A DNA stretch of 64,000 nucleotides from an uncultured Flavobacteriaceae bacterium (GTDB lineage: Bacteria; Bacteroidota; Bacteroidia; Flavobacteriales; Flavobacteriaceae). The stretch lies in assembly GCA_937136455.1 (NCBI GenBank), contig CAKZOO010000113.1, positions 270,106-334,105 of the forward strand. Direction: 5' to 3'. This document shows positions 46,576-54,633 of the stretch, in pieces (positions within the stretch are counted from its first letter, which is position 1; each line of letters starts with the position of its first letter). The notes below the pieces were generated by a model. It had not been told where the DNA came from. It searched no databases and saw nothing but the letters and a program-made list of their open reading frames with translations. The translations under genes and the position numbers were made by a program.

Positions 46576-47256
46576 TTATTGTGAGGGATTTGCTTCTAAG
46601 GCCTTTAATAGTTTTAAATCTTCTAAAAGTTTTTCAATATCCTTTGGATCGGTACCATCGTAAAAACCTCGAATTCTCTTTTTAGAGTCTACAAGCACAA
46701 AATTTTCAGTGTGAATCATATCAAAGGGACCACCATCACCATCGTCTTTAGCGACTAAATAACTCTTTCTAGCGAGCTCGTAAATCTGTTTCTTATCTCC
46801 GGTGACTAAATTCCATTTAGAATCGATCACTCCTTTTTTTAGGGCGTACTTTTTAAGAACAGCAACAGAGTCGATTTCTGGAGTTACCGAATGGGACAAT
46901 AATAATACTTTAGGATCGTCGATGATTTCCTTTTGAATTTCAACCATATGTTCTGTCATGATCGGACAGATGCTAGGACAGGTAGTAAAGAAAAAATCTG
47001 CAATGTAAATCTTATCCTGATAATCCTTTTCTGTGATGGTTTGACCATTTTGATTGAGGAGTTTAAAATCTGCAATCTTATGGTATTTCTTAACGTGTTG
47101 AACCGTAGAGTCTACCAGCTGGGTGTCCACCATAGTGGGTTGGTAAATGGGAAGACTCTCTTTGGGTTTTAGGGCATTGTAAAACAAATACATAATTCCC
47201 ATGGAGATAATTCCAAAGACCACAAAGAATTTTTTATAGGCAGAAAAGAAACTCAT
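46576..47256 (-). CDS. SCO1/SenC family copper chaperone
   Basis: A 226-residue thioredoxin-fold protein anchored by an N-terminal transmembrane helix (FFVVFGIISMGIMYLFY). The copper site is CPSICP with a distal His in MIHTENFVLV. SCO proteins deliver copper to the CuA centre of cytochrome c oxidase or act as thiol-disulfide reductases. It starts 9 nt after ackA, probably in the pta-ackA transcript. Confidence 0.88.
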   Translation of the reverse strand: MSFFSAYKKFFVVFGIISMGIMYLFYNALKPKESLPIYQPTMVDTQLVDSTVQHVKKYHKIADFKLLNQNGQTITEKDYQDKIYIADFFFTTCPSICPIMTEHMVEIQKEIIDDPKVLLLSHSVTPEIDSVAVLKKYALKKGVIDSKWNLVTGDKKQIYELARKSYLVAKDDGDGGPFDMIHTENFVLVDSKKRIRGFYDGTDPKDIEKLLEDLKLLKALEANPSQ

Positions 47257-47265
47257 CTGACAAAA

Positions 47266-48456
47266 TTAATCAATAATCAATTGATAGGATTGTTGAGCGA
47301 TTTCTAATTCTTCATCGGTGGGAACTACAAGTATTTTAACCTTGGAGGTTGGAGTTTGTAGTTCTAAGATACCAGAACCACCTGATTTGTTTTTATTGAG
47401 GTCTAATTCGATTCCTAGCCCTTCTAAGTTAGAACTAGCAAGTTCTCTGAGTTTCCAGTCATTTTCACCAATTCCCGCGGTAAAGACAATGGCATCGGCA
47501 CCGTTTAAAACGGCGTAAAAACTCCCTATGAATTTTTTAATGCGATGTGCGTTCATCTCTAAAGCAAGCTGTGCATTGGAATCTCCAGCATCGGCTTTTT
47601 TGTGAATTTCTCTAAGGTCTGATGCTCCAGCAAGCCCCATCATCCCACTGTTTTTAGTCAGTAATGATTTGACGTCCTCAGCAGAATATCCTAGGGATTC
47701 CTGTAAGTACAGGATCACTGCAGGATCGATATCACCACTTCGTGTTCCCATGATAAGGCCATTGATCGGTCCAAATCCCATAGAGTGTTCGACACTTTTT
47801 CCAGCAGCAACTGCAGTTGCACTACAGCCGTTTCCAAGGTGTAAAACAATGAGTTTTGCCTTTGGATTGTTTAAGTAGTCAGCAGTTTTTTTGCTGACGT
47901 ATTTATGAGAAGTTCCGTGAAAACCATAGACTCTGATTCGCTCTTTGTCGGCTAGTTCTCGATCGATGGCAAATCGATACACTTTTTCTTCTAAACTCTG
48001 ATAAAAGGCCGTGTCAAAAACAGCGATTTGGGGGACCCCTTTAAATAGTTCTTCTGAAATTTCAATCCCCTTCATATTAGCTGGATTGTGAAGCGGAGCT
48101 AGAGGGTAAAGTGCTTTAATCTTGTCTTTAACAGCATCAGTGATCAGCGTCGTTTCACTAAAGGTACTTCCACCGTGAACAACTCGATGACCAATCGCGG
48201 CGATTTCACTAGCCTCAGTGATGACTCCGTGTTGTTTGCTGAGCAATTGCTGAGCGACCCATTGAAGTCCAAAGGCATGATCCTCAACTTGAGCAGTCTC
48301 TTCGATTGAAATAGCATCTGTTTTATAGACTAAACCTGCTTCTTTAGATCCAATTTTTTCAATAAGCCCTTTAGCTATGACTTCTTTATTGGGTAAGGAA
48401 ATCAATTGATATTTAAGGGAAGAACTCCCAGCGTTTAAAACGAGAATTTTTTTCAT
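47266..48456 (-). CDS. ackA: Acetate kinase
   Basis: A 396-residue ASKHA-fold kinase: KKILVLNAGSSSLKYQL at the N-terminus, GHRVVHGGSTFSE, VFDTAFYQSL, and the signature HLGNGCSATAV. It interconverts acetyl phosphate and acetate with ATP. Starts 4 nt after pta, forming the classic acetate pathway pair. Confidence 0.96.
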   Translation of the reverse strand: MKKILVLNAGSSSLKYQLISLPNKEVIAKGLIEKIGSKEAGLVYKTDAISIEETAQVEDHAFGLQWVAQQLLSKQHGVITEASEIAAIGHRVVHGGSTFSETTLITDAVKDKIKALYPLAPLHNPANMKGIEISEELFKGVPQIAVFDTAFYQSLEEKVYRFAIDRELADKERIRVYGFHGTSHKYVSKKTADYLNNPKAKLIVLHLGNGCSATAVAAGKSVEHSMGFGPINGLIMGTRSGDIDPAVILYLQESLGYSAEDVKSLLTKNSGMMGLAGASDLREIHKKADAGDSNAQLALEMNAHRIKKFIGSFYAVLNGADAIVFTAGIGENDWKLRELASSNLEGLGIELDLNKNKSGGSGILELQTPTSKVKILVVPTDEELEIAQQSYQLIID

Positions 48457-48460
48457 ATTA

Positions 48461-50542
48461 CTATTCTTGTGCTTGGATTGCTGTAAGCACTACAGTGTTA
48501 AAGATATCGTCGATGGTACAACCACGGCTGAGGTCGTTGACCGGTTTGTTGAGTCCTTGTAGCATGGGGCCAATGGCCATTGCTCCAGTTTCTCTTTGTA
48601 CAGCTTTATAAGTATTGTTTCCTGTATTTAAATCAGGGAAGATGAGTACTGTTGCATCTCCAGCAACTTCTGAATTTGGAAGCTTGCTTTGTCCCACATT
48701 CTTATCAACAGCTGCGTCGTATTGAATAGGGCCTTCAATTTTTAAATCAGGTCTTTTTTGTTTGACAATTTCAGTAGCTTCACGAACCTTATCCACATCG
48801 GCTCCTTTACCAGAAGATCCCGATGAATACGATAGCATAGCGATACGAGGTTCAATTCCAAAGTTCATACTACTCTCGGCAGAGGAGATAGCGATTTCAG
48901 CGAGTTCAGCCGCGTTGGGGTTTGGGTTGATGGCACAGTCACCAAAGACTGAAACACGGTCATCCAAACACATAAAGAATACCGAAGATACCAAGGATAC
49001 ATCGGGCTTGGTTTTAATAAATTGAAGCGCAGGTCTAATCGTGTGACCTGTGGTGTGTGCAGCACCGGATACCATTCCATCGGCATCGCCTTTGTGAATC
49101 ATCATGGTTCCAAAATAGGACACATCACTCATGGTTTCTTTGGCTTCATCTAAGGAAATACCCTTGTGTTTACGAAGCTCGTAGAAGGTGTTGACATAAT
49201 CGTCGTAAAACTCTGAATTCACAGGGTCAATCAACCTTATTTTATCGAAGTCTAAAGCAATTCCTTCGGCACTACATTTGTTTTTTATAAGCTGAGGATC
49301 TCCCAAAAGACTAATGTCAACCAAGTCTAATGTGAGTAATCGAGCAGCGGCACTTAAGATTCTGACATCTAATCCTTCTGGCAATACAATTCGTTTTTTG
49401 TCTTTTCTTGCTTTTTGAATGAGACTGTATTGGAACATTCTTGGAGTCATTATTTTTGACTCGTAGCTCAAGAGTTTATTTAAGAATTTTTCAGAAGCGA
49501 TATGCTTTTGAAAGGCGGCAATGGAAGCGTCAATCTTAAATTGATTATCCGATTGAATATTCGCTTTAATCCCCCCAATAGCATTGGCAATTTTAAACGT
49601 ACCTTCTTTTACCGCAATGATTGGAACAACCGTTGAGAGTCCCTCAATCAATTTCATAATAGGTTCTTCTGGAATGACATCACCCGTAAGAATGATTCCA
49701 GAAACTTGAGGATAGTTGTCTGAAATATGAGCTTGTAATACTGCTAAGATGATATCCCCTCGATCGCCGGGAGTAATCACCAGTGAATTGTTCTCTAAAT
49801 GAGTTAAGAAGTGGCGAAGTTGCATGGCGCCAACCTTAAATTTACCGGAGCGATTTCCTAAATGTTGTTGTCCAAAAAGTACTTTTCCTTTGAGGACCTC
49901 ATTGATCTCTTTAAGAGTCGGTTGTAAAAGTTCTTCTAGTCTAGGAACCACAAAACAATCGGCTTTTGCGGGTAAGAGTTTTTTTAAAAGTGTTTGAACA
50001 AGTTCAACATTTTTTGGTTTAATCTTATTGGCAACTACGGCTAAAACTTCTACATCTTCTTCGGTATACGTATTGTAAGCCAATTGTAAACTCGCACTGA
50101 ATTCTTTTTTGTTTTTACCGAGTCCACTACTGATTAAAATAGCTGGAATTCCTAGGTTTTTAGCAATCATCACATTGAAGTCAAACTCCATAAAGTTTCC
50201 TTCAGATGAAAAATCACTTCCTTCAACCAGGATAAAAGGATATTCAGCTTCGAGCTTTTTGTATTTGGCAATAATTGTATCGAGAAGCTCGTCTTGCTTT
50301 CCTTGATTTATTTTGTCTAGGTACTCGCTTTGAGTAAAGGCATAGGCCGTTTCATAAGCTTGTTGAATCTTAAAATGACTAAAGAGGGTTTCAATGTGAT
50401 TGTCCTTTTTTCGATCTCCAATAATTGGTCTAAAATATCCTACTTTGGGGAGTTTGGTTAGGGCCAATTGCATGAGACCCAAACTAACTAATGATTTTCC
50501 TGATTGTGCCTCTAAAGTTGCTATATAAATACCGTTGTTCAT
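48461..50542 (-). CDS. pta: Phosphate acetyltransferase, long form
   Basis: A 693-residue enzyme converting acetyl-CoA and phosphate to acetyl phosphate. The N-terminal part is a P-loop/dethiobiotin-synthetase-like domain (YIATLEAQSGKSLVSLG), the middle a DRTGG domain, and the C-terminal catalytic part contains SVFGDCAINPNP and DAAVDKNVGQSKLPNSEVAGDA in separate blocks. AGGAGG directly abuts the ATG, which is too close for normal Shine-Dalgarno pairing. Head of the pta-ackA-sco group. Confidence 0.95.
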   Translation of the reverse strand: MNNGIYIATLEAQSGKSLVSLGLMQLALTKLPKVGYFRPIIGDRKKDNHIETLFSHFKIQQAYETAYAFTQSEYLDKINQGKQDELLDTIIAKYKKLEAEYPFILVEGSDFSSEGNFMEFDFNVMIAKNLGIPAILISSGLGKNKKEFSASLQLAYNTYTEEDVEVLAVVANKIKPKNVELVQTLLKKLLPAKADCFVVPRLEELLQPTLKEINEVLKGKVLFGQQHLGNRSGKFKVGAMQLRHFLTHLENNSLVITPGDRGDIILAVLQAHISDNYPQVSGIILTGDVIPEEPIMKLIEGLSTVVPIIAVKEGTFKIANAIGGIKANIQSDNQFKIDASIAAFQKHIASEKFLNKLLSYESKIMTPRMFQYSLIQKARKDKKRIVLPEGLDVRILSAAARLLTLDLVDISLLGDPQLIKNKCSAEGIALDFDKIRLIDPVNSEFYDDYVNTFYELRKHKGISLDEAKETMSDVSYFGTMMIHKGDADGMVSGAAHTTGHTIRPALQFIKTKPDVSLVSSVFFMCLDDRVSVFGDCAINPNPNAAELAEIAISSAESSMNFGIEPRIAMLSYSSGSSGKGADVDKVREATEIVKQKRPDLKIEGPIQYDAAVDKNVGQSKLPNSEVAGDATVLIFPDLNTGNNTYKAVQRETGAMAIGPMLQGLNKPVNDLSRGCTIDDIFNTVVLTAIQAQE

Positions 50543-50675
50543 CCTCCTATTGTCCTATAAAATTTAAAATAAAATACAAAATAAGTGCATATTGATGAGA
50601 TAAAAGATAACATTAGTCATAAATCGATTATTTTAAGACCTTTTTGGCAAGGTCTGCTAATTCTTTCTTAAAGCT

Positions 50676-50706
50676 TTGGGCTAAAAGTTCTAATAGTGTA
50701 TTTTTG
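50676..50706 (+). promoter_or_regulatory. Promoter of rseP
   Basis: TTG at 50676-50678, 20 bp of spacer, then TATTTTTG at 50699-50706. Both boxes fit the flavobacterial consensus perfectly. The ATG of rseP is 21 nt downstream. A small hairpin AGACCT/AGGTCT (50636-50641 with 50650-50655) lies upstream. Confidence 0.75.
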
Positions 50707-50727
50707 GCATCAGCATAAATTCGAAAC

Positions 50728-52083
50728 ATGAATCCAATTATTATTCAGGCCATACAATTTTTTATGAGTCTATCTTTGCTCATCATTCTTCACGAATTAG
50801 GGCATTTTATACCTGCTAAAATCTTTAAGACAAGAGTTGAGAAATTCTACCTCTTTTTTGATGTAAAATTTTCACTCTTTAAAAAGAAAATAGGGGATAC
50901 AGTTTACGGAATCGGATGGCTTCCACTAGGAGGTTATGTCAAGATTTCTGGAATGATCGACGAGAGTATGGATCTAGAGGCCATGAAAGAAGAGCCGAAG
51001 CCTTGGGAGTTTCGTTCGAAACCAGCTTGGCAACGTCTAATTATTATGACTGGTGGGGTAATCGTCAACTTTATATTGGCTGTGGTTATTTATATCGGAA
51101 TGGCATATTCCTATGGAGAACAATTTATCGCCAATGAGAGTGTTAAAGATGGAGTCTACGTGGCTTACCCTGAAATTGGAGATCAACTCGGTATTCAAAC
51201 GGGAGATAAAATCATAGCTGTTGATGGAGAACCTGTAGAGCGTTTTTCTCAAATCTTTATGGAGATTGTCAATGGAAATGAAATCACCATTGATAGAAAT
51301 GGACAACTCATCACACAAGAAATCCCCGTTGATTTTATTTCTACGCTTCTCGAAGATCAAGAGAAAGCACGTTTCTTATCCTTTAGACAACCATTTGTCA
51401 TTGGAGAAGTAGATAGTGATTCTGCAAATGCTACCGCTGGCCTAGAAGCTGGTGATCAATTCATCAGTATTAATGGACAACCATCTTACTATGTGGATCA
51501 GGCAAAAGATTTACTCGATCAAAACAAAGGAGGTCAAATTACTGCTTTGGTAGAGGATCAAAATGGGGCTAGACGCAATGTTACACTCAGTGTAAACGAT
51601 GAAGGAAAAATAGGGATTGAATTCAAGCTCCTCACTATGGATGAATACCAGGAAAGAGGAATTTTTGAAGTGGAGACTAAAAAGTATTCACTTGTTGAAT
51701 CAATTCCAGTTGGAATTGATAAAGGAGTAAGTACGCTTTCAGGATACGTAAAGCAAGTTAAAAAGATTGTTAACCCAGAAACTGGAGCTTATAAAGGTGT
51801 CGGTGGTTTTGCAGCGATTGGCGGACTTTTTCCAGATACTTGGAACTGGGAAGCGTTTTGGGGAACAACAGCGCTTATATCAATCATATTAGCCTTTATG
51901 AATATTCTTCCAATACCTGCCCTTGATGGTGGTCATGTGATGTTTTTACTCTATGAAATGGTCAGTGGAAGAAAGCCAAGTGATAAATTTTTAGAGTATG
52001 CTCAGCTTGTTGGATTTGTTCTTTTATTAGGACTTTTAGTCTTTGCCAATGGGAATGACATCTATAAGTTATTTGTAAAGTAA
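50728..52083 (+). CDS. rseP: RIP metalloprotease RseP (site-2 protease)
   Basis: A 451-residue intramembrane zinc protease. HELGH lies in the first transmembrane helix (residues about 22-26), a PDZ-like region spans roughly 130-290, and NILPIPALDGGH in the C-terminal membrane part holds the third ligand Asp. In proteobacteria it cleaves anti-sigma factors and signal-peptide remnants; the flavobacterial substrate is not evident here. Transcribed from its own strong promoter; tRNA-Asn follows. Confidence 0.93.
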   Translation: MNPIIIQAIQFFMSLSLLIILHELGHFIPAKIFKTRVEKFYLFFDVKFSLFKKKIGDTVYGIGWLPLGGYVKISGMIDESMDLEAMKEEPKPWEFRSKPAWQRLIIMTGGVIVNFILAVVIYIGMAYSYGEQFIANESVKDGVYVAYPEIGDQLGIQTGDKIIAVDGEPVERFSQIFMEIVNGNEITIDRNGQLITQEIPVDFISTLLEDQEKARFLSFRQPFVIGEVDSDSANATAGLEAGDQFISINGQPSYYVDQAKDLLDQNKGGQITALVEDQNGARRNVTLSVNDEGKIGIEFKLLTMDEYQERGIFEVETKKYSLVESIPVGIDKGVSTLSGYVKQVKKIVNPETGAYKGVGGFAAIGGLFPDTWNWEAFWGTTALISIILAFMNILPIPALDGGHVMFLLYEMVSGRKPSDKFLEYAQLVGFVLLLGLLVFANGNDIYKLFVK

Positions 52084-52102
52084 AAATCTCTTATTTTTTT
52101 GT

Positions 52103-52131
52103 TTGGAAATTGTAAAAAACATTTATATTTG
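52103..52131 (+). promoter_or_regulatory. Promoter of tRNA-Asn
   Basis: TTG at 52103-52105, 18 bp of spacer and TATATTTG at 52124-52131, a perfect flavobacterial promoter. The tRNA begins 33 nt downstream. Confidence 0.78.
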
Positions 52132-52163
52132 CACCCGCTATTGTAACAAATAGCTGGATAAAT

Positions 52164-52237
52164 TCCTCCTTAGCTCAGTTGGTTAGAGCATCTGACTGTT
52201 AATCAGAGGGTCCTTGGTTCGAGCCCAAGAGGGGGAG
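52164..52237 (+). tRNA. tRNA-Asn (anticodon GTT)
   Basis: A 74-nt cloverleaf: acceptor 52164-52170 pairs with 52230-52236, the D arm is GCTC/GAGC, the anticodon stem TCTGA/TCAGA encloses CTGTTAA (anticodon GTT), the T arm is CTTGG/CCAAG with TTCGAGC, and the discriminator is G. CCA is not encoded. The gene is intact although its 3' half is also the left attachment site of the adjacent element. Confidence 0.97.
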
Positions 52238-52241
52238 CAAC
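52177..52241 (+). repeat. Left attachment site attL (65-bp direct repeat)
   Basis: Identical to 62461-62525. It covers tRNA-Asn from the D loop through the 3' end plus 4 nt. The copy on this side completes the functional tRNA. Confidence 0.93.
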
Positions 52242-52271
52242 AAAAGCCTTACAGAAATGTAGGGCTTTTTT
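52242..52271 (+). terminator. Element-supplied terminator after tRNA-Asn
   Basis: AAAAGCCTTACA (52242-52253) pairs with TGTAGGGCTTTT (52258-52269) over a GAAA loop, with one G-T pair, then more T. It begins where attL ends, so the incoming element provides a new terminator for the tRNA in place of the native one now at 62539-62570. Confidence 0.8.
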
Positions 52272-52390
52272 GTTTTAAGACCTTTAGTAAAAGGGTTTAA
52301 GCTCTAATTAGCTAACAAGGTTAACAAGAATGTTATACATCTACTAAAGTACTAAATTTTGGTCTAATTTGCTAGTTTTAAGCTTAAATT

Positions 52391-52410
52391 GGCAGTGCTG
52401 AGACAGTTAA
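52391..52410 (+). repeat. Left copy of a 20-bp subterminal direct repeat
   Basis: GGCAGTGCTGAGACAGTTAA; 18 of 20 bases match the copy at 62401-62420. It lies 149 bp inside attL and is a candidate arm-type recombinase binding site. The rest of 52272-52487 shows nothing else recognisable. Confidence 0.6.
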
Positions 52411-52487
52411 TTTTACGTAAATATCTTTATATATTATTTGTTTGTGAATGGCCTAGAATTCATTCCAAAACCATTATATTTATTGAT

Positions 52488-52598
52488 ATGAAGTTCTTAA
52501 AGTCTAAACATACTTGGAAAAGAACTAAGTGGACAGAATATATCTCTTTTATGTCTAAATGTCCAAAATGTGGCAGTAGATGGTTGCTTAGATTTTAA
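52488..52598 (+). CDS. 36-residue zinc-ribbon-like microprotein
   Basis: Starts at MKFLKSKHTWKRTKWTEY and ends with a basic CPKCGSRW segment, half of a zinc ribbon. The frame stays open 99 bp upstream without a better start. Its stop directly abuts the stop of the convergent polymerase-like gene. It could be a small DNA-binding accessory or excision factor, but no family was recognised and it may be a chance ORF. Confidence 0.4.
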   Translation: MKFLKSKHTWKRTKWTEYISFMSKCPKCGSRWLLRF

Positions 52599-54050
52599 TT
52601 AACTCTCCTCTATCTCTTTCAATGTTTGATATTCATTGTCAAAATCGAATAGAAAAGCGTCTTTCACATCACTATCTTCTGCTATGTATTTATAGTATGA
52701 TAAATCGGATAACTCCTTGTCTTTTAAAGAGACTAATTTAGTTTTAAACACTTTATCTAAAACGTGCTCTTCGCTTATAATTCCTTTATAGAGGTATTTA
52801 GTTCTCTGTATTAAGTGCTCTCTAATTAGTTCTAAATATTCTATTGTAGTAATGATACAGTCGTGTATGATTAAAGCAAAAATTTTGTTGTCTAAATTTT
52901 TATAGGTATCAACAAATATTTTCGCTTCAGCTGATTGTCCTATTTTTGCTATTACCTTATTCCCATATTCTCTTTTTAGTCGATTTATCCAAGCCATAAA
53001 ATTTGGGAGTATTTTTGCGAGCTCTTTATTTGCTTGAGAGGGTACATACTTTGCATTTAAAGTAGTTAATAACTCAACTTTTACTTTATCTCTTTCTTTT
53101 TCTCCAAAATAATCTGAGTTCTTCATTATGAATTCATAAATTTCTCCATTGATGAACTTAGTATATAGAAGATTAGCTTCTTGTTTTTCGTTTTCCGAAA
53201 CAACTTTTTGTTGTTTAAGATATTTTAACCACTCTAAAATTAATATTGAAGGTTGTGCTGATGACATATCTACTTCGTAAAGTAATTCTCCTTTCTTTGT
53301 TCTCAGACCTTTTCTTACCTTTCGAGGAATTGAGGTAACAAAGTGATAGGCGCGTCCATAACCGCTTATTGAGGGCTTGTAAAAAGCATTCTCATAGAAC
53401 AAATGTTCTGGGTCAGTATTGCTGTTTAAATTCAGTAAACCTCTTCTAAAGAGCTCATACCTCATCAGTCTTGTTTGGTTTAAAACATTCTCTACAAAAT
53501 GAATATGTTTGTTTGTAGTTCCAAAATTAATTTTACTTACCGTTTTTCTATCTCTTTCTGGTAAGAAGTGATAACTATCATCTACCAAATAGAGGTTGGC
53601 AGTATTAACTAGTATTTTATTAAGCAATGGATTTGAGGTTGTTTTGGAATACTCTTTTTTATACTCTTTCTTAAGTTTATCAATGAACCATTTTGATTGT
53701 AGCTTGTAATAACATAACTCTCTATTATGAAGGGACGGATGAAGTCTGTATGACATTGAGAACTTTCCTTTAGAGTATTTTTCATTCTTTTGAATGATTC
53801 TTAGGTTTATTAGGTTCTTTACAATTGAGATATAATTCCTGCCTAAATAACGTTTTAGAGTAACTGAATCTATGTTAATTAGTTTAATGAAGCCTTCTTC
53901 CTCTTTTTTTGCTATTGATTGCTCCATAATTAAGTGAATCAAATAGTGATGCCTATCGAGGCTTTTGAGCCTCTCAGCATCTTTCATCTGAGCTAACAAA
54001 GGAGATTCCAATATAGCTCTATCGTTTCCTTGAATACTTAATAGTTCCAT
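52599..54050 (-). CDS. Putative polymerase with family-A-like palm motifs
   Basis: A 483-residue protein. Three blocks recall family A DNA polymerases and T7-type RNA polymerases. Motif A is YEVDMSSAQPSIL (Asp261). Next comes NGEIYEFI at 301-308, like the DIH/DIY block, and a basic stretch RDKVKVELLTTLNAKY (320-335) where motif B would be. Motif C is FALIIHDCIIT (His396-Asp397). The spacing between the two aspartates, about 136 residues, is plausible though short. No 3'-5' exonuclease motifs are visible; the N-terminal 200 residues have no recognised family, with a region near 55-100 looking like a winged helix. It could copy element DNA, act as a primase-polymerase, or be an RNA polymerase. 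Recognition is by motif only. Confidence 0.55.
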   Translation of the reverse strand: MELLSIQGNDRAILESPLLAQMKDAERLKSLDRHHYLIHLIMEQSIAKKEEEGFIKLINIDSVTLKRYLGRNYISIVKNLINLRIIQKNEKYSKGKFSMSYRLHPSLHNRELCYYKLQSKWFIDKLKKEYKKEYSKTTSNPLLNKILVNTANLYLVDDSYHFLPERDRKTVSKINFGTTNKHIHFVENVLNQTRLMRYELFRRGLLNLNSNTDPEHLFYENAFYKPSISGYGRAYHFVTSIPRKVRKGLRTKKGELLYEVDMSSAQPSILILEWLKYLKQQKVVSENEKQEANLLYTKFINGEIYEFIMKNSDYFGEKERDKVKVELLTTLNAKYVPSQANKELAKILPNFMAWINRLKREYGNKVIAKIGQSAEAKIFVDTYKNLDNKIFALIIHDCIITTIEYLELIREHLIQRTKYLYKGIISEEHVLDKVFKTKLVSLKDKELSDLSYYKYIAEDSDVKDAFLFDFDNEYQTLKEIEES

Positions 54051-54633
54051 ATTATTAAGTGCACCACATATGATATAATAATAGCATCGAATTATGCACG
54101 GCTATAAGGCCGTGCAAATAAATGTATGCACAAGTTACAATGAATACTGCATTGATTTCTTTGGAGTTAATAAGTTTTTATAACCGTCAATTGTATTACA
54201 TTTAAAAAGCAAGTTACTTGGTGATTTATTTAATTGTAATACATATGAAATTGATAGCATCGATACTGCGACAAGCCCCCCAAAGGCGAAGTCGCTAAGT
54301 ATTGGTTATAGTTAATGAAGAGTTGGATTAATGTTTTTTTAGAGCAAACAAAAACGGGTATATATTTACTAATTGATTGAATTTAAGCATAGGTCTTTAC
54401 GGTAAATTATGTATTTATGGTTTAATTCAATACTCAGCAATTAAAACACTATTAATAAGATGTCACTATTTTAATAATTAAATCAATTTTATTATTTGTA
54501 ACTTATAAATTAAAGTAGAATAAATTCAAAATTTATCCAGCAAATAGAGTTTAGTAGTGGGTAATTTACTCTCTGACTGTCATTGAAATTATTTCTTGGG
54601 TGATATATTTTATAATTTAATTACTATCTAGTT
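54051..54633. other. 583-bp structured non-coding region; candidate origin or control region
   Basis: No convincing gene. Contents: an 8-bp GC-rich hairpin TGCACGGC/GCCGTGCA (54095-54102 with 54109-54116); a 10-bp direct repeat ATAGCATCGA (54081-54090 and 54254-54263); an inverted repeat TGTATTACA/TGTAATACA (54192-54200 with 54235-54243); and a stem GCGAC/GTCGC (54268-54272 with 54291-54295) around a C-rich loop. The remainder is very AT-rich. It separates the divergent polymerase-like and secreted-protein genes. Confidence 0.5.

Noticed and set aside
50628..50729. A 33-codon minus-strand ORF (MFRIYADAKNTLLELL...) before rseP
   Set aside because: The composition looks protein-like, but it covers the perfect rseP promoter, overlaps the rseP start and has no operon partner or recognisable family.
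52599..54050. Family B polymerase as in pipolins
   Set aside because: No YxDT-type motif C or family B motif A is seen; the HDC and DMSSAQPS blocks fit family A or T7-like polymerases better.
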